Shown here: positions 29,639-41,563 of the stretch, one piece after another | Numbering within the stretch: position 1 is the stretch's first letter | How the letters are laid out: each line of letters starts with the position of its first letter | NCBI RefSeq assembly: GCF_000422825.1 | Contig: NZ_AUGU01000015.1 | Span: 6,909 to 70,908, forward strand | Direction of reading: 5' to 3' | DNA length: 64,000 bases | From: Nocardioides insulae DSM 17944 | GTDB lineage: Bacteria; Actinomycetota; Actinomycetes; Propionibacteriales; Nocardioidaceae | Notes under the pieces: generated by a model | The model's input: the letters and a program-made list of their open reading frames with translations, nothing else | The model's database searches: none | Told to the model about the DNA's origin: nothing | Made by a program: the position numbers and the translations under genes

Positions 29639-31342
29639 ATGACTGACGCCGAGGAACTCACTTTGGCCCAGCCGGAGGACGAGCACTCTCTCGACGAGTG
29701 GGAGGCGGCCGCGGCCGCCGTGCTGCGCAAGTCCGGCAGGATCGCCGAGGGCGACCCCGACAATCTCGTCTGGGACAAGCTCACCCGCACGACCCTGGAC
29801 GGGATCGGGATCACCCCGCTGGGCACCGCCACTCTGCTCGAGGGCCTGACCACCAGTGGGCGTCCTACGCGCGCCCAGGCGTGGGACATCCGTCCCCGGC
29901 TGGCCGACGCGGACCCGGCCCGCGGCAATGAGATCGCGCTGGCCGAACTCGATGGCGGGGCGACCAGTCTGTGGCTGCGCCTGGAGGACAGCGACGATCT
30001 GGCCCGGCTGCTCGACGGCGTACTGCTGGACCTGGCTCCGGTGGTGCTCGACGCCCCGGCGGACCGGGTCGGTACGGCGCGTGCCTTGCTGGCGCTCTTC
30101 GCCGAGCGCGGGGTCACGCCGCACGACGGGACCAACCTGGGCGCCGACGCCGCGACCACACCGGGTGAGGAGCTGGTCGGCATCGCGAGGCTCGCCCAGG
30201 AGCTCGGCGTCCGGGGCGTGGTCGTCGACGCGACCGCCGTCCACGACCGCGGTGCCTCCGACGTGCAGGAACTCGCCTGGTCGATCGAGGCCGGGGTCCG
30301 CGTCCTGCGCACGCTCACCGACGCCGGTCTCAGCGCCGTCGAGGCCGCCCGGCTGATCGAGTTCCGCTACGCCGCGACCGACGAGCAGTTCCCCACCATC
30401 GCGAAGCTGCGCGCGGCCCGCCGGCTGTGGGCCCGGGTGCTGGAGCTCTCCGAGGCAGCGGGAGTGCCGCAGCGTCAGCACGTCGTCACCAGCCGGCCGA
30501 TGATGAGCAAGTACGACCCCTACGTCAACATGCTGCGTACCACCGTGGCCGCCTTCGCGGCCGGTGTGGGCGGAGCGGACGCCGTCACGGTGTTGCCCTT
30601 CGACTCCCCGCTGGGGAAGCCGGACGGGTTCGGCCGCCGGATCGCCCGGAACCTCCACCACCTGCTCATCGACGAGTCCCACGTCGCCGCGGTCGCAGAC
30701 CCCGCCGGCGGTGCCTACGCCGTGGAGAAGCTCACCGACGATCTGGCCATCGCCGGGTGGGATCTGTTCGGCCGACTCGAAGCCGGGGAAGACCTCGACC
30801 CGTTGATCGAGGAGGTCGTGGCCGAGCGTGACCGCCTCGTCGCGCACCGACGCCGGCCGCTCACCGGGCTGACCGAGTTCCCCAACCTCGAGGAGACCCT
30901 TCCCGAGCGTGAGCCCGACCCGACGGCCAGCGAGGTACGCCGCTACGGCGCCGACTTCGAGGCGCTGCGCGACCGGCCGGCGACCACCCCGATCTTCCTG
31001 GCCACCCTCGGTCCGATCGCCCAGCACACAGCGCGGGCGACCTTCGCCAGCAATCTTTTCGCCGCCGGTGGGGTCGCGGTCGAGAGCGCCGGTGCCACCA
31101 CCGATCCCGCCGACCTCGCCCGCAAGTACGCCGCTGCGACCACGCCCACCCCGGTGGTGTGCCTGGCCGGTTCGGACGCCGCCTACCGGGAGTGGGGCGA
31201 GGCTGCGGCCGGGGCCCTGCGCGAGGCCGGCGCCCGGCACGTCATCATCGCCGGCCGCCCCGTCGAGTACGCCGACGACTCCTGCGCCGCGGGGCTGGAC
31301 GCCCTGAGGTTCCTCACCACCACGAGGGAGAAGCTCGCATGA
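29639..31342 (+). CDS. mutA: Methylmalonyl-CoA mutase small subunit
   Basis: A 567-residue subunit of the heterodimeric mutase that converts methylmalonyl-CoA to succinyl-CoA. It follows the mutase fold: an N-terminal barrel with [10 protein letters not shown] and [20 protein letters not shown], and a C-terminal Rossmann-like domain. The cobalamin-binding DxHxxG motif seen in mutB is absent, as expected for the non-catalytic partner. It begins at ATG 29639 and overlaps mutB by 4 bases (ATGA). Confidence 0.93.
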   Translation: MTDAEELTLAQPEDEHSLDEWEAAAAAVLRKSGRIAEGDPDNLVWDKLTRTTLDGIGITPLGTATLLEGLTTSGRPTRAQAWDIRPRLADADPARGNEIALAELDGGATSLWLRLEDSDDLARLLDGVLLDLAPVVLDAPADRVGTARALLALFAERGVTPHDGTNLGADAATTPGEELVGIARLAQELGVRGVVVDATAVHDRGASDVQELAWSIEAGVRVLRTLTDAGLSAVEAARLIEFRYAATDEQFPTIAKLRAARRLWARVLELSEAAGVPQRQHVVTSRPMMSKYDPYVNMLRTTVAAFAAGVGGADAVTVLPFDSPLGKPDGFGRRIARNLHHLLIDESHVAAVADPAGGAYAVEKLTDDLAIAGWDLFGRLEAGEDLDPLIEEVVAERDRLVAHRRRPLTGLTEFPNLEETLPEREPDPTASEVRRYGADFEALRDRPATTPIFLATLGPIAQHTARATFASNLFAAGGVAVESAGATTDPADLARKYAAATTPTPVVCLAGSDAAYREWGEAAAGALREAGARHVIIAGRPVEYADDSCAAGLDALRFLTTTREKLA

Positions 31343-33504
31343 CCATCCCCAGTTCCTTCTCCGGCCTCCCGCTGGGCACCTCCGGTGCCCCGGCCGACGC
31401 CGCCCCCGTGCAGGGGGAGGGGTGGCACAGCCCCGAGGGCATCGAGATCCGTCCGTCGTACGGCCCCGAGGACCTGGCCGGCCTGGACGGTCTGGACACG
31501 TTGCCCGGGCTCAGCCCCTTCCTCCGTGGCCCGTACCCCACGATGTACACCACCCAGCCGTGGACCATCCGGCAGTACGCCGGCTTCTCCACCGCGGAGG
31601 AGTCCAACGCCTTCTACCGCCGTAACCTCGCGGCCGGGCAGAAGGGCCTGAGCGTGGCCTTCGACCTGGCCACCCACCGGGGCTACGACTCCGACCACCC
31701 GCGGGTGCGCGGTGACGTGGGCATGGCGGGCGTGGCGATCGACTCGATCTACGACACCCGCACCCTCTTCGACGGCATCCCGCTGGACTCGATGTCGGTG
31801 TCGATGACGATGAACGGAGCCGTCCTGCCGGTGATGGCGCTCTACATCGCCGCCGCCGAGGAGCAGGGGGTGAAGCCGGAGCAGCTCGCGGGGACCATCC
31901 AGAACGACATCCTCAAGGAGTTCATGGTCCGCAACACCTACATCTATCCGCCGGCGCCGTCGATGCGGATCATCTCCGACATCTTCAGCTACACCGCGAC
32001 CAAGATGCCGCGGTTCAACTCCATCTCGATCTCCGGCTACCACATGCAGGAGGCCGGGGCGACCGCCGATCTGGAGCTCGCCTACACGCTGGCCGACGGT
32101 GTCGAGTACATCCGTGCCGGACTCGACGCGGGCCTGGACATCGACGCGTTCGCGCCGCGGCTCTCCTTCTTCTGGGCGATCGGCATGAACTTCTTCATGG
32201 AGATCGCCAAGATGCGGGCGGCCCGGGCACTGTGGTCACGGCTGGTCCGCCAGTTCGACCCGAAGTCGGCCAAGTCGCTCTCCCTGCGGACCCACTCGCA
32301 GACCTCCGGCTGGTCGCTGACCGCGCAGGACGTCTACAACAACGTCGGCCGCACCGCGATCGAGGCGATGGCCGCGACCCAGGGGCACACCCAGTCGCTG
32401 CACACCAACGCGCTGGACGAGGCGATCGCGCTGCCCACCGACTTCTCCGCACGGATCGCCCGCAACACCCAGCTGCTCCTGCAGCAGGAGAGCGGCACCA
32501 CCGGCACCATCGACCCCTGGGCGGGCTCCTACTACGTCGAGCGGCTCACCCACGAGCTGGCTGCGCGAGCGTGGGCCCACATCCAGGAGGCCGAGGCCGC
32601 AGGTGGCATGGCCAAGGCGATCGAGCAGGGCATCCCCAAGATGCGCATCGAGGAGGCCGCTGCGCGTACTCAGGCGCGGATCGACTCCGGCGCCCAGAAT
32701 GTCATCGGCGTCAATACCTTCCGGCTGCCGGCCGAGGATGCTCTCGACGTCCTCAAGGTCGACAACGACGAGGTCTACAAGCAGCAGATCGCCAAGCTCG
32801 ACCGGCTCCGCGCCGAGCGTGAGGACGACGAGGTACGTCGTGCGCTGGACGCCCTCACCAACGCCGCCGAGCGCGGCACCGGTCAGGGGCTCGAGGGCAA
32901 CCTGCTCGCCCTGGCGGTCGACGCCGCTCGCGCCAAGGCGACCGTGGGTGAGATCTCCGAGGCGTTGGAGAAGCCCTACGGGCGTCACCAGGCGGTGATC
33001 CGTACCATCTCCGGCGTGTTCCGTGATGAGTCGAACGAAGCCGGCGACGACCGGATCGCGCAGGTGCTGGCGGCCACCGAGGAGTTCGAGGAGGCCGAGG
33101 GTCGTCGTCCCCGGATCCTGGTCGCCAAGATGGGCCAGGACGGTCACGATCGCGGCCAGAAGGTCGTCGTCTCCGCCTTCGCCGATCTCGGCTTCGACGT
33201 CGACGTGGGGCCGCTGTTCTCCACCCCCGACGAGGTCGCCCAGCAGGCCGTCGACGCCGACGTCCACATCGTCGGGGTCTCCTCCCTGGCGGCCGGCCAC
33301 CTGACCCTCCTGCCCGCGCTCAAACAGGCGCTGGCCGAGCAGGGCAGGCCGGACATCATGATCGTGATCGGTGGCGTGATCCCACCGGACGACGTGGCCA
33401 CCCTGCTCGACATGGGGGCTGCCGCGGTCTTCCCGCCGGGCACGGTGATCGCCGACTCCGCACTCGATCTGATCGCCCGGCTGCGGGAGCAGCTCGAACA
33501 CTGA
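31339..33504 (+). CDS. mutB: Methylmalonyl-CoA mutase large (catalytic) subunit
   Basis: A 721-residue adenosylcobalamin enzyme. The substrate-binding barrel has [20 protein letters not shown] and [19 protein letters not shown]. The C-terminal B12 domain has [12 protein letters not shown] with the cobalt-ligand His603, followed by SSLAAGHL and GGVIPP. The enzyme completes propionyl-CoA breakdown and feeds succinyl-CoA into the TCA cycle; in reverse it makes methylmalonyl-CoA. Overlaps with mutA (4 bases) and meaB (1 base) indicate tight translational coupling. Confidence 0.97.
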   Translation: MTIPSSFSGLPLGTSGAPADAAPVQGEGWHSPEGIEIRPSYGPEDLAGLDGLDTLPGLSPFLRGPYPTMYTTQPWTIRQYAGFSTAEESNAFYRRNLAAGQKGLSVAFDLATHRGYDSDHPRVRGDVGMAGVAIDSIYDTRTLFDGIPLDSMSVSMTMNGAVLPVMALYIAAAEEQGVKPEQLAGTIQNDILKEFMVRNTYIYPPAPSMRIISDIFSYTATKMPRFNSISISGYHMQEAGATADLELAYTLADGVEYIRAGLDAGLDIDAFAPRLSFFWAIGMNFFMEIAKMRAARALWSRLVRQFDPKSAKSLSLRTHSQTSGWSLTAQDVYNNVGRTAIEAMAATQGHTQSLHTNALDEAIALPTDFSARIARNTQLLLQQESGTTGTIDPWAGSYYVERLTHELAARAWAHIQEAEAAGGMAKAIEQGIPKMRIEEAAARTQARIDSGAQNVIGVNTFRLPAEDALDVLKVDNDEVYKQQIAKLDRLRAEREDDEVRRALDALTNAAERGTGQGLEGNLLALAVDAARAKATVGEISEALEKPYGRHQAVIRTISGVFRDESNEAGDDRIAQVLAATEEFEEAEGRRPRILVAKMGQDGHDRGQKVVVSAFADLGFDVDVGPLFSTPDEVAQQAVDADVHIVGVSSLAAGHLTLLPALKQALAEQGRPDIMIVIGGVIPPDDVATLLDMGAAAVFPPGTVIADSALDLIARLREQLEH

Positions 33505-34514
33505 TGCCGGGCATCGACGTCGCGGCCCTGACCGAGGGGATCCGCGCGGGGCACCGCGCTGCGGTGTCCCGCGCGATCACCCTGGTCGAGTCCACCAAGC
33601 CCGCCCATCGGGCCAAGGCCCGCGAGCTGCTCACCGAGCTCGGCTCGGGGCCGGACAGCGGGGTCGACTCGCCCGCCGTGCGGGTCGGCATCTCGGGCGT
33701 CCCCGGGGTGGGGAAGTCGACCTTCATCGAGTCGCTGGGCACCCAGCTCACCGGTGCCGGGCACAAGGTCGGCGTCCTGGCCGTCGACCCCTCCTCGATC
33801 CGCACCGGAGGGTCCGTGCTCGGGGACAAGACCCGGATGCCCCTGCTCGCCGTCGACACCCACGCCTACATCCGGCCCTCGCCCGCCGCCGGCACGCTGG
33901 GCGGGGTCGCCCGCGCCACGGTGCAGGCGATGACGGTGCTCGAGGCGGCCGGGTACGACGTCGTCCTCGTCGAGACGGTGGGGGTCGGCCAGTCCGAGAT
34001 CACCGTCGCGGGCATGGTCGACACCTTCCTCTTCCTCACCCTGGCTCGCACCGGCGACCAGTTGCAGGGGATCAAGAAGGGGATCCTGGAGATCTCCGAC
34101 GTGATCGCGGTCAACAAGGCCGATCCGGAGGACGAGGGGCGGGCCCGCGAGGCGCGAGGGGCCGCCCGTGAACTGGCCGGTGCGCTCCGGCTGGTGCACG
34201 GCAAGGGGGAGTGGGCACCGCCGGTGGTGACCTGTTCCGGCCTGACAGGCCACGATGTCGACGACGTGTGGGCGCGGGTGCACGCGCACCGCGACCACCT
34301 CGGCGCCGAGGGGTTGCACCACAAGCGCGCCGCCCAGCAGTTGGAGTTCACCTGGGCCCTGGTCCGGGACGAACTCGACCAGCGGCTGCGCCACCACCCC
34401 CGCGTGGCCGCCATCCGGGAGCAGGTCCGTGCCGAGGTGCTCTCCGGCGACCTCGCCGCCACCCTCGCCGCGGACCGGATCCTGGCGGCGTACGACGAGC
34501 GCGCCGCAGACTGA
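33504..34514 (+). CDS. meaB: MeaB/ArgK-type GTPase chaperone of methylmalonyl-CoA mutase
   Basis: A 336-residue P-loop GTPase that protects and reloads cobalamin in the mutase. Walker A is GVPGVGKST (65-73). VDPSSIRTGGSVLGDKTRM is the switch region typical of MeaB, ETVGVGQSE follows, and NKAD is the guanine-specificity motif. Its ATG overlaps the mutB stop (TGATG), so it belongs to the mut operon. Confidence 0.94.
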   Translation: MPGIDVAALTEGIRAGHRAAVSRAITLVESTKPAHRAKARELLTELGSGPDSGVDSPAVRVGISGVPGVGKSTFIESLGTQLTGAGHKVGVLAVDPSSIRTGGSVLGDKTRMPLLAVDTHAYIRPSPAAGTLGGVARATVQAMTVLEAAGYDVVLVETVGVGQSEITVAGMVDTFLFLTLARTGDQLQGIKKGILEISDVIAVNKADPEDEGRAREARGAARELAGALRLVHGKGEWAPPVVTCSGLTGHDVDDVWARVHAHRDHLGAEGLHHKRAAQQLEFTWALVRDELDQRLRHHPRVAAIREQVRAEVLSGDLAATLAADRILAAYDERAAD

Positions 34515-34625
34515 GCGTGGATCAGGGCTGAGGCCGGGGACGAACCGCTCGATCCAGGCAGCGGATCAGCGGGTTTGGTCCAGCGGTACCCGGGACGAGG
34601 GAGACGCTCCATTACCCTGACCTCG

Positions 34626-35843
34626 ATGCCACTCGACCCGCCTGTTCCGAGTTCCGGCCGGTTCACCTCGCTCACCGAGGCGATCACCGGGACCGTCGAC
34701 GAGCACGAAGCCGAGCTGGTCGAGCTGCGTCGCGACGTGCACGCCCACCCGGAGCTGTCCTGGGCCGAGGAGCGCACCACCGAACTCGTCCAGCGTCGGC
34801 TGGAGAAGGCGGGCTGGCGGATCACGCCGATGCCCGGCACCGGGCTGCTGGCCGATCTGGGCGACCGCGGTACGCGGGTGGCGCTCCGGGCAGACCTGGA
34901 CGCGCTGCCGGTGCCCGACGAGACCGACGACCCGTGGCGCAGCACGGTGCCGGGGGTGGCGCACGGTTGCGGGCACGACGTCCACGTCGCCGCGCTGGTG
35001 GGAGCCGGTCTGGCCCTGGCACGGGCGGAGGAGGCACACGGTCTCGGGGGCCGGGTGCGGCTGATCTTCCAGCCTGCCGAGGAGGTCGTGCCGGGGGGCG
35101 CGATCCGGATGATGAGCGCTGGTGCGGTCGACGACGCCGAGCGGATCTTCGCGTTGCACTGCGACCCGAGCATCGACGCCGGGCAGGTCGGCCTGCGGCT
35201 CGGCCCGCTGACCAGCGCGGCCGATCTGCTCGAGGTTCGGCTGGAGGGCAGCGGAGGGCACACCAGCCGACCCCACCTGACCGGGGATCTCACCTACGCC
35301 CTGGCCAAGGTCGTCACCGAGTTGCCCGCCGTCGTGTCGCGGCGGATGGACCCCCGCGCCGGGGTGAGCGTGGTGTGGGGGAAGATCCACGCCGGCTCGG
35401 CGTTCAACGTCATCCCGGGCACCGGCGTGGCCTCCGGCACGGTGCGCATCCTCGACGCGGTGGCGTGGTCCGAGGCCGAGGACGTCGTCCGCGAGGTGAT
35501 CCAGGATCTGGTCCGGCCCTACGGTGTCACCGCGCACATCGACTACGAACGCGGGGTGCCGCCGGTGGTCAACGAGCCGGTCGCGCACCGGATCCTGCAC
35601 CAGGCGGTGCTGAGCATCCTGGGGGAGCGTGGCCACGTGGTCGCCCCGCAGAGCCTGGGCGGCGAGGACTTCGGCTGGTATCTCGACCAGATCCCCGGGG
35701 CGATGTTCCGGCTCGGCATCCGTACCCCCGGTGGGCCGACGTACGACCTGCACCAGGGCGATCTTCGGGTCGACGAGCGCGCCGTCGCGGTGGGGGCCAA
35801 GGTGCTGGCCGGCGCCGCGGTCGGTGCTCTGGCACTGCGCTGA
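34626..35843 (+). CDS. M20D-family amidohydrolase
   Basis: A 405-residue metal-dependent hydrolase. The metal-binding motifs are HGCGHDVHVA, PAEEVVPGG and LHCDPS, with SAFNVIPGTG and a C-terminal GGEDFGWYLDQIPG. These mark the M20D group (IAA-amino acid hydrolase/N-acyl amino acid hydrolase type), which cleave amide bonds of acylated amino acids. The substrate is not identifiable. The ATG at 34626 is chosen. It follows meaB after 111 bases and precedes the BMP gene; neither link is clearly functional. Confidence 0.87.
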   Translation: MPLDPPVPSSGRFTSLTEAITGTVDEHEAELVELRRDVHAHPELSWAEERTTELVQRRLEKAGWRITPMPGTGLLADLGDRGTRVALRADLDALPVPDETDDPWRSTVPGVAHGCGHDVHVAALVGAGLALARAEEAHGLGGRVRLIFQPAEEVVPGGAIRMMSAGAVDDAERIFALHCDPSIDAGQVGLRLGPLTSAADLLEVRLEGSGGHTSRPHLTGDLTYALAKVVTELPAVVSRRMDPRAGVSVVWGKIHAGSAFNVIPGTGVASGTVRILDAVAWSEAEDVVREVIQDLVRPYGVTAHIDYERGVPPVVNEPVAHRILHQAVLSILGERGHVVAPQSLGGEDFGWYLDQIPGAMFRLGIRTPGGPTYDLHQGDLRVDERAVAVGAKVLAGAAVGALALR

Positions 35844-36003
35844 CCGAGCGGCGAACGCCGAGCAGCAGGGCCGCAGATCACGGAATCGCGGCTATCCGGT
35901 GCGGCTGGATAACAACTTCGTCACGGTCGAGCGTCCTCGCGGACGGTGGTCCTACAGTCGGCAGGTGTCTCGACCGGGGGCGCAGCTAGACGAAGGAGAC
36001 GTC

Positions 36004-37062
36004 GTGCGACGCATCACCAAGATCTCGGCCGTGCTCAGCGCCGGCCTGTTCTCTCTCGCGGCCACCGCGTGCACCAGCGACGGTGGTGACACCGCGAGCG
36101 AGGGCGAGAACAGCGACTTCAAGGCCTGCATGGTGTCCGACTCCGGCGGTTTCGACGACAAGTCGTTCAACGAGACCTCGCTGGCCGGCCAGGACGCCGC
36201 CGAGGAGGACCTCGGGATCGAGACGGCGACCGTCGAGTCGGCCGGCGACAGCGAGTACGCCAACAACATCGCGCAGCTGGTCGAGCAGGGCTGTGACCAC
36301 ATCACCACGGTCGGGTTCCTGCTCGGTGATGCCACCCTCGCCTCCGCGCAGGAGAACACCGACCTCAGCTACGCGATCGTCGACTTCGCCTACGCCGACG
36401 ACCAGGGCAACAACACCGCCCCCGACAACCTCAAGGGGCTCACCTACGCCACCGACCAGCCGGCCTTCCTGGCCGGCTATCTCGCCGCCGGGATGACTGA
36501 GAGCGACAAGGTCGGCACCCTGGGCGGTCAGAACATCCCGACGGTGACGATCTTCATGGAGGGATTCCGCCGCGGCGTCGACCAGTACAACCAGGACAAC
36601 GGCACCAAGGTCCAGGTGCTCGGCTGGAACGGCAAGAGCGGCTCGTTCACCGACGACTTCGAGGACAAGACCAAGGCCCAGGCGATCGGCGAGCAACTGA
36701 TCGGGCAGGGCGCCGACATCATCATGCCGGTCGCCGGTCCCTCCGGTCTGGGAGCCTTGCAGGCCGCCAAGGACGCCGGGGTCAAGGGCATCTGGGTGGA
36801 CAGCGACGGCTACGAGAGCACCGAGTTCGGCGACATCCTGCTGACCTCGGTGGTCAAGGGCATGGACGTCTCCGTCGAGCAGGCCATCACCGACTCGGTC
36901 AACGACGAGTACGACAACGAGATCTACCTCGGCACCCTGGAGAACGAGGGTGTCGGACTGGCCGACTACCACGACTTCGAGGACCAGGTCCCCGACGAGC
37001 TCAAGGACAAGATCGACGAGCTCCGGCAGCAGATCATCGACGGCGAGCTCACGACCAGCTGA
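36004..37062 (+). CDS. BMP-family nucleoside-binding lipoprotein
   Basis: A 352-residue solute-binding protein of an ABC importer. The signal peptide ends at the lipobox LAATAC, and the mature protein starts with an acidic linker. The fold marks are ACMVSDSGGFDDKSFNETS, GFLLGDATLASA and VAGPSGLGALQAAKDAG, typical of the basic membrane protein family (BmpA/PnrA). Family members bind purine and pyrimidine nucleosides, which fits the permeases and salvage genes that follow. The GTG at 36004 follows AAGGAG. Confidence 0.92.
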   Translation: MRRITKISAVLSAGLFSLAATACTSDGGDTASEGENSDFKACMVSDSGGFDDKSFNETSLAGQDAAEEDLGIETATVESAGDSEYANNIAQLVEQGCDHITTVGFLLGDATLASAQENTDLSYAIVDFAYADDQGNNTAPDNLKGLTYATDQPAFLAGYLAAGMTESDKVGTLGGQNIPTVTIFMEGFRRGVDQYNQDNGTKVQVLGWNGKSGSFTDDFEDKTKAQAIGEQLIGQGADIIMPVAGPSGLGALQAAKDAGVKGIWVDSDGYESTEFGDILLTSVVKGMDVSVEQAITDSVNDEYDNEIYLGTLENEGVGLADYHDFEDQVPDELKDKIDELRQQIIDGELTTS

Positions 37063-37228
37063 TCGTCAGGGGCCGGCTCGATCGGCCGCCGGTCCACGAG
37101 GCGATGACCGGACCGGGGCAGCCCTGCCGGGTTGCCCCGGTCCCGTGTCGCGGCAGCGCCCACCGAGGCGATCTTTGGCCTAACGTCGGGTGCAGGCGGT
37201 CCCGTCCATCTCTGCGGCAGGAGCACAC

Positions 37229-38742
<1,514 letters not shown>

Positions 38743-38746
<4 letters not shown>

Positions 38747-39885
38747 GCAGCCTCCGAATGACCGCCGGCTGGTGGGCCAGCGCCAAGGTCACGCTCGCCG
38801 CCTTCGCGATCGCACTGCTGATCGGCGCCGTGCTGATCGCCTTCAGCGACGAGGACGTCGTCGAGACCCTGCCGAACCTGTTCACCTACCCCGGTGACTT
38901 CTTCGTCGCGGCCGCCGACGCCATCGGCTCGTCGTACTGGGCGATGCTGAAGGGCTCGCTGGGCAGTTGGCATGCGATCGCCAGCACCCTGGAACGCTCG
39001 GCGCCGCTGATCTGTGCCGGCCTGGGCGTGACGTTCGCCTTCCGCGCCGGCCTGTTCAACATCGGCGCCCAGGGCCAGATGACCATCGCCGCGCTGATCG
39101 GCGGCTATGTCGCCTTCGCCTGGCAGTTGCCTGCGGGTCTGCACCTGCTGTGCGCGCTGGTGGCCTGCCTGATCGGCGGTGCGCTGTGGGGCGGTGTCGC
39201 TGGGGTGCTCAAGGCGCAGGCCGGTGCGCACGAGGTGATCACCACGATCATGCTCAACTACGTCGCGGCCAGCGTCCTGCTCTACGCGCTGAGCAAGGAT
39301 GCCTTCCAGCGACCCGGCAGCGACAACGCGCTCTCCCCGCAGCCGCTGGACACGGCGAGGTTCCCGAGCATCGGCGGTGTGCACCTCGGGGTGCTGCTGG
39401 CCCTGTTGGCCGCCGTACTCGTGTGGTGGGTGCTGGACCGGAGCACGCTCGGCTTCGAACTGCGGGCGGTGGGGGCCAACCCGAACGCCGCCCGCACCGC
39501 GGGCATGAGCACCACCGTCGTCTACACCGTCGCCATGGTCATCGCGGGAGCGCTGGCCGGACTGGCGGCCGCCATGAACGTGCTCGGCGAGGGCAATGCC
39601 CTCAGCCCGACCCTGGTCGGCTCGATCGGCTTCGACGCGATCACCGTGGCCCTGCTCGGCCGGGCGAGCCCGGTGGGCACCGTCCTGGCCGGTCTGCTCT
39701 TCGGGGCGATGAGCGTCGGCGGCGTGGCGATGCAGGCCAGCGTCGGGACGCCGAAGGAGCTCACCGCCGTGATCCAGGCGCTGATCGTGCTGTTCGTCGC
39801 CGCGCCGACCTTCGTCAAGGCGCTGATGCGGTTCAAGGACCAGGGTGGCGGCACCACCCTGCTGGCGAAGGGATGGGGAGCATGA
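38743..39885 (+). CDS. Nucleoside ABC importer permease 1
   Basis: A 380-residue membrane protein with about nine helices. ERSAPLICAGLGVTFAFRAG and LFNIGAQGQMTIAALIGGY are characteristic of BMP-type nucleoside permeases (YufP/NupB-like). It is the first of the two permeases and probably forms a heterodimer with the next. It overlaps both neighbours by 4 bases. Confidence 0.92.
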
Positions 39886-41147
39886 CCGCCGCCGCGATCA
39901 CCGAGGAGGGCACGGTCGACATCCGCGACCGGGCCGACGTGGTCCGCCAGATCCGTCAGCTGGTGGTCTTCGCCATCGTCGCCGTGCTCACCCTGGTCTT
40001 CTGGCTCAGCACCGAGGACGCCGTGATCCCCTACCGCCTCGGCGAGGGCGAGGACGTGTCGACCTTCGACGGTGCGGTGGCCCTGGTCCTCTGTTTCCTG
40101 CTCGCGCTGGTCGCCCTCGGCCTGGCCGCGGTCAACCGGGTGCCCCGCGGCTGGGCGGGCACCCTGATCTATCTCGCGGTCGGGCTCGCGTTCGTGCTCT
40201 CCTTCCTGATCTGGAGCTACGGCGACCAGATGACCGAGACTCCGACCGCGCTGCTCAACCCGCTGCCCGGCACGGTGCGCCTGTCCACTCCGCTGATCCT
40301 GGGGGCGATGGCCGGCTGTCTGTGTGAACGTGCCGGGGTCATCAACCTCGCCATCGAGGGCCAGATGCTGGTGGGCGCCTACTTCGCCGCGCTCGCGGCC
40401 ACCGTCGTGAGCAGCGCGACCTTCGGACTGGTCGGTGGACTCGTCGCCGGAGTCGCGCTCTCGGTGCTGCTCGGCTTCTTCGCACTCCGCTACCAGATGA
40501 ACCAGGTGGTGCTCGGCGTGGTCCTGATCGCGCTGGCCACGGGGCTCACCGACTTCCTGCTCAGCCAGTTGCCCCGAGAGCTCAACGAGCCCGAGATCCT
40601 CCAGCGCATCGCCATCCCGGTGCTCTCCGACATCCCGCTGCTGGGCCCGACCCTGTTCGACCAGAACCTGCTGGTCTACCTGATGTACGTCGCGGTGGCC
40701 GGCTCCACCCTGCTGCTCTTCGAGACCCGCTGGGGCCTGCGTGTCCGGGCGGTGGGCGAGCACCCCAAGGCCGCCGACACGGTCGGCATCAAGGTCAACC
40801 GACTCCGCTGGCAGGCCGTCCTGCTCGGCGGCGCGATGGCCGGCCTGGGTGGGGCCTACTTCACCGTGGGATCCACCGGGTCCTTCGACTCCAACGCCTC
40901 GGCCGGTAACGGCTTCATCGCGCTCGCCGCGGTCATCATGGGGCGCTGGCACCCCATCGGCGCCACCCTGTCCGCCTGCCTGTTCGGCTTCTGCTTCACC
41001 CTGCAGGCGCAACTGGCGTTCCTCGACAAGATCCCCGGGGAGCTGCTGCGGGCCTCGCCCTACCTGGTCACGTTGATCGCCGTGGCCGGGTTCGTCGGCC
41101 GGGTCCGCCCGCCGGCGGCCGACGGGGAACCCTACGTGAAGGGATGA
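39882..41147 (+). CDS. Nucleoside ABC importer permease 2
   Basis: A 421-residue membrane protein with about ten helices. The core carries TPLILGAMAGCLCERAGVIN and LAIEGQMLVGAYFAALAAT, the same motif family as permease 1. The first ~130 residues are extra: two hydrophobic segments around an acidic region. The ATG at 39882 overlaps the permease 1 stop, and cdd overlaps its own stop, so import and salvage genes are translated as one unit. Confidence 0.92.
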   Translation: MTAAAITEEGTVDIRDRADVVRQIRQLVVFAIVAVLTLVFWLSTEDAVIPYRLGEGEDVSTFDGAVALVLCFLLALVALGLAAVNRVPRGWAGTLIYLAVGLAFVLSFLIWSYGDQMTETPTALLNPLPGTVRLSTPLILGAMAGCLCERAGVINLAIEGQMLVGAYFAALAATVVSSATFGLVGGLVAGVALSVLLGFFALRYQMNQVVLGVVLIALATGLTDFLLSQLPRELNEPEILQRIAIPVLSDIPLLGPTLFDQNLLVYLMYVAVAGSTLLLFETRWGLRVRAVGEHPKAADTVGIKVNRLRWQAVLLGGAMAGLGGAYFTVGSTGSFDSNASAGNGFIALAAVIMGRWHPIGATLSACLFGFCFTLQAQLAFLDKIPGELLRASPYLVTLIAVAGFVGRVRPPAADGEPYVKG

Positions 41148-41563
41148 GGGAGATGGCTGAGGAGTTCGACTGGGTCGAGCTGCGCGCCCGCGCCAGTGAG
41201 GCCGCCACCCACGCCTACGCGCCGTACTCCGGCTATCGGGTGGGTGCGGCCGCGGTCGTCGACGACGGTCGGCTGGTGCGGGGCTGCAACGTCGAGAACG
41301 CGGCGTACGGCGTCGTCCTGTGTGCCGAGTGCGGGCTGGTCTCCCAACTCCACCTCACCGGTGGCGGGCGGCTGACGCACTTCGTCTGCGTCAATGGTGC
41401 CGGTGAACTGATCATGCCGTGCGGCCGCTGCCGCCAGTTGCTGTGGGAGAACGGCGGCCCCGCGCTGCTGCTGCAGACCAGGGCCGGAGTCCGCACCATG
41501 CGCGAGGTTCTCCCCGACGCCTTCGGCGCGGACGACCTCGAGGAGGCGGACAGTCATGGCTGA
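41144..41563 (+). CDS. cdd: Cytidine deaminase
   Basis: A 139-residue zinc enzyme that deaminates cytidine and deoxycytidine to uridine forms. The zinc site is CAEC with the catalytic Glu, and PCGRCRQ. AYAPYSGYRVGAA and GCNVENAAYG bind the nucleoside. The length is that of tetrameric bacterial Cdd. The start could be ATG 41144 (overlapping the permease stop) or ATG 41153; the former is given. It overlaps deoA by 8 bases. Confidence 0.95.
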   Translation: MREMAEEFDWVELRARASEAATHAYAPYSGYRVGAAAVVDDGRLVRGCNVENAAYGVVLCAECGLVSQLHLTGGGRLTHFVCVNGAGELIMPCGRCRQLLWENGGPALLLQTRAGVRTMREVLPDAFGADDLEEADSHG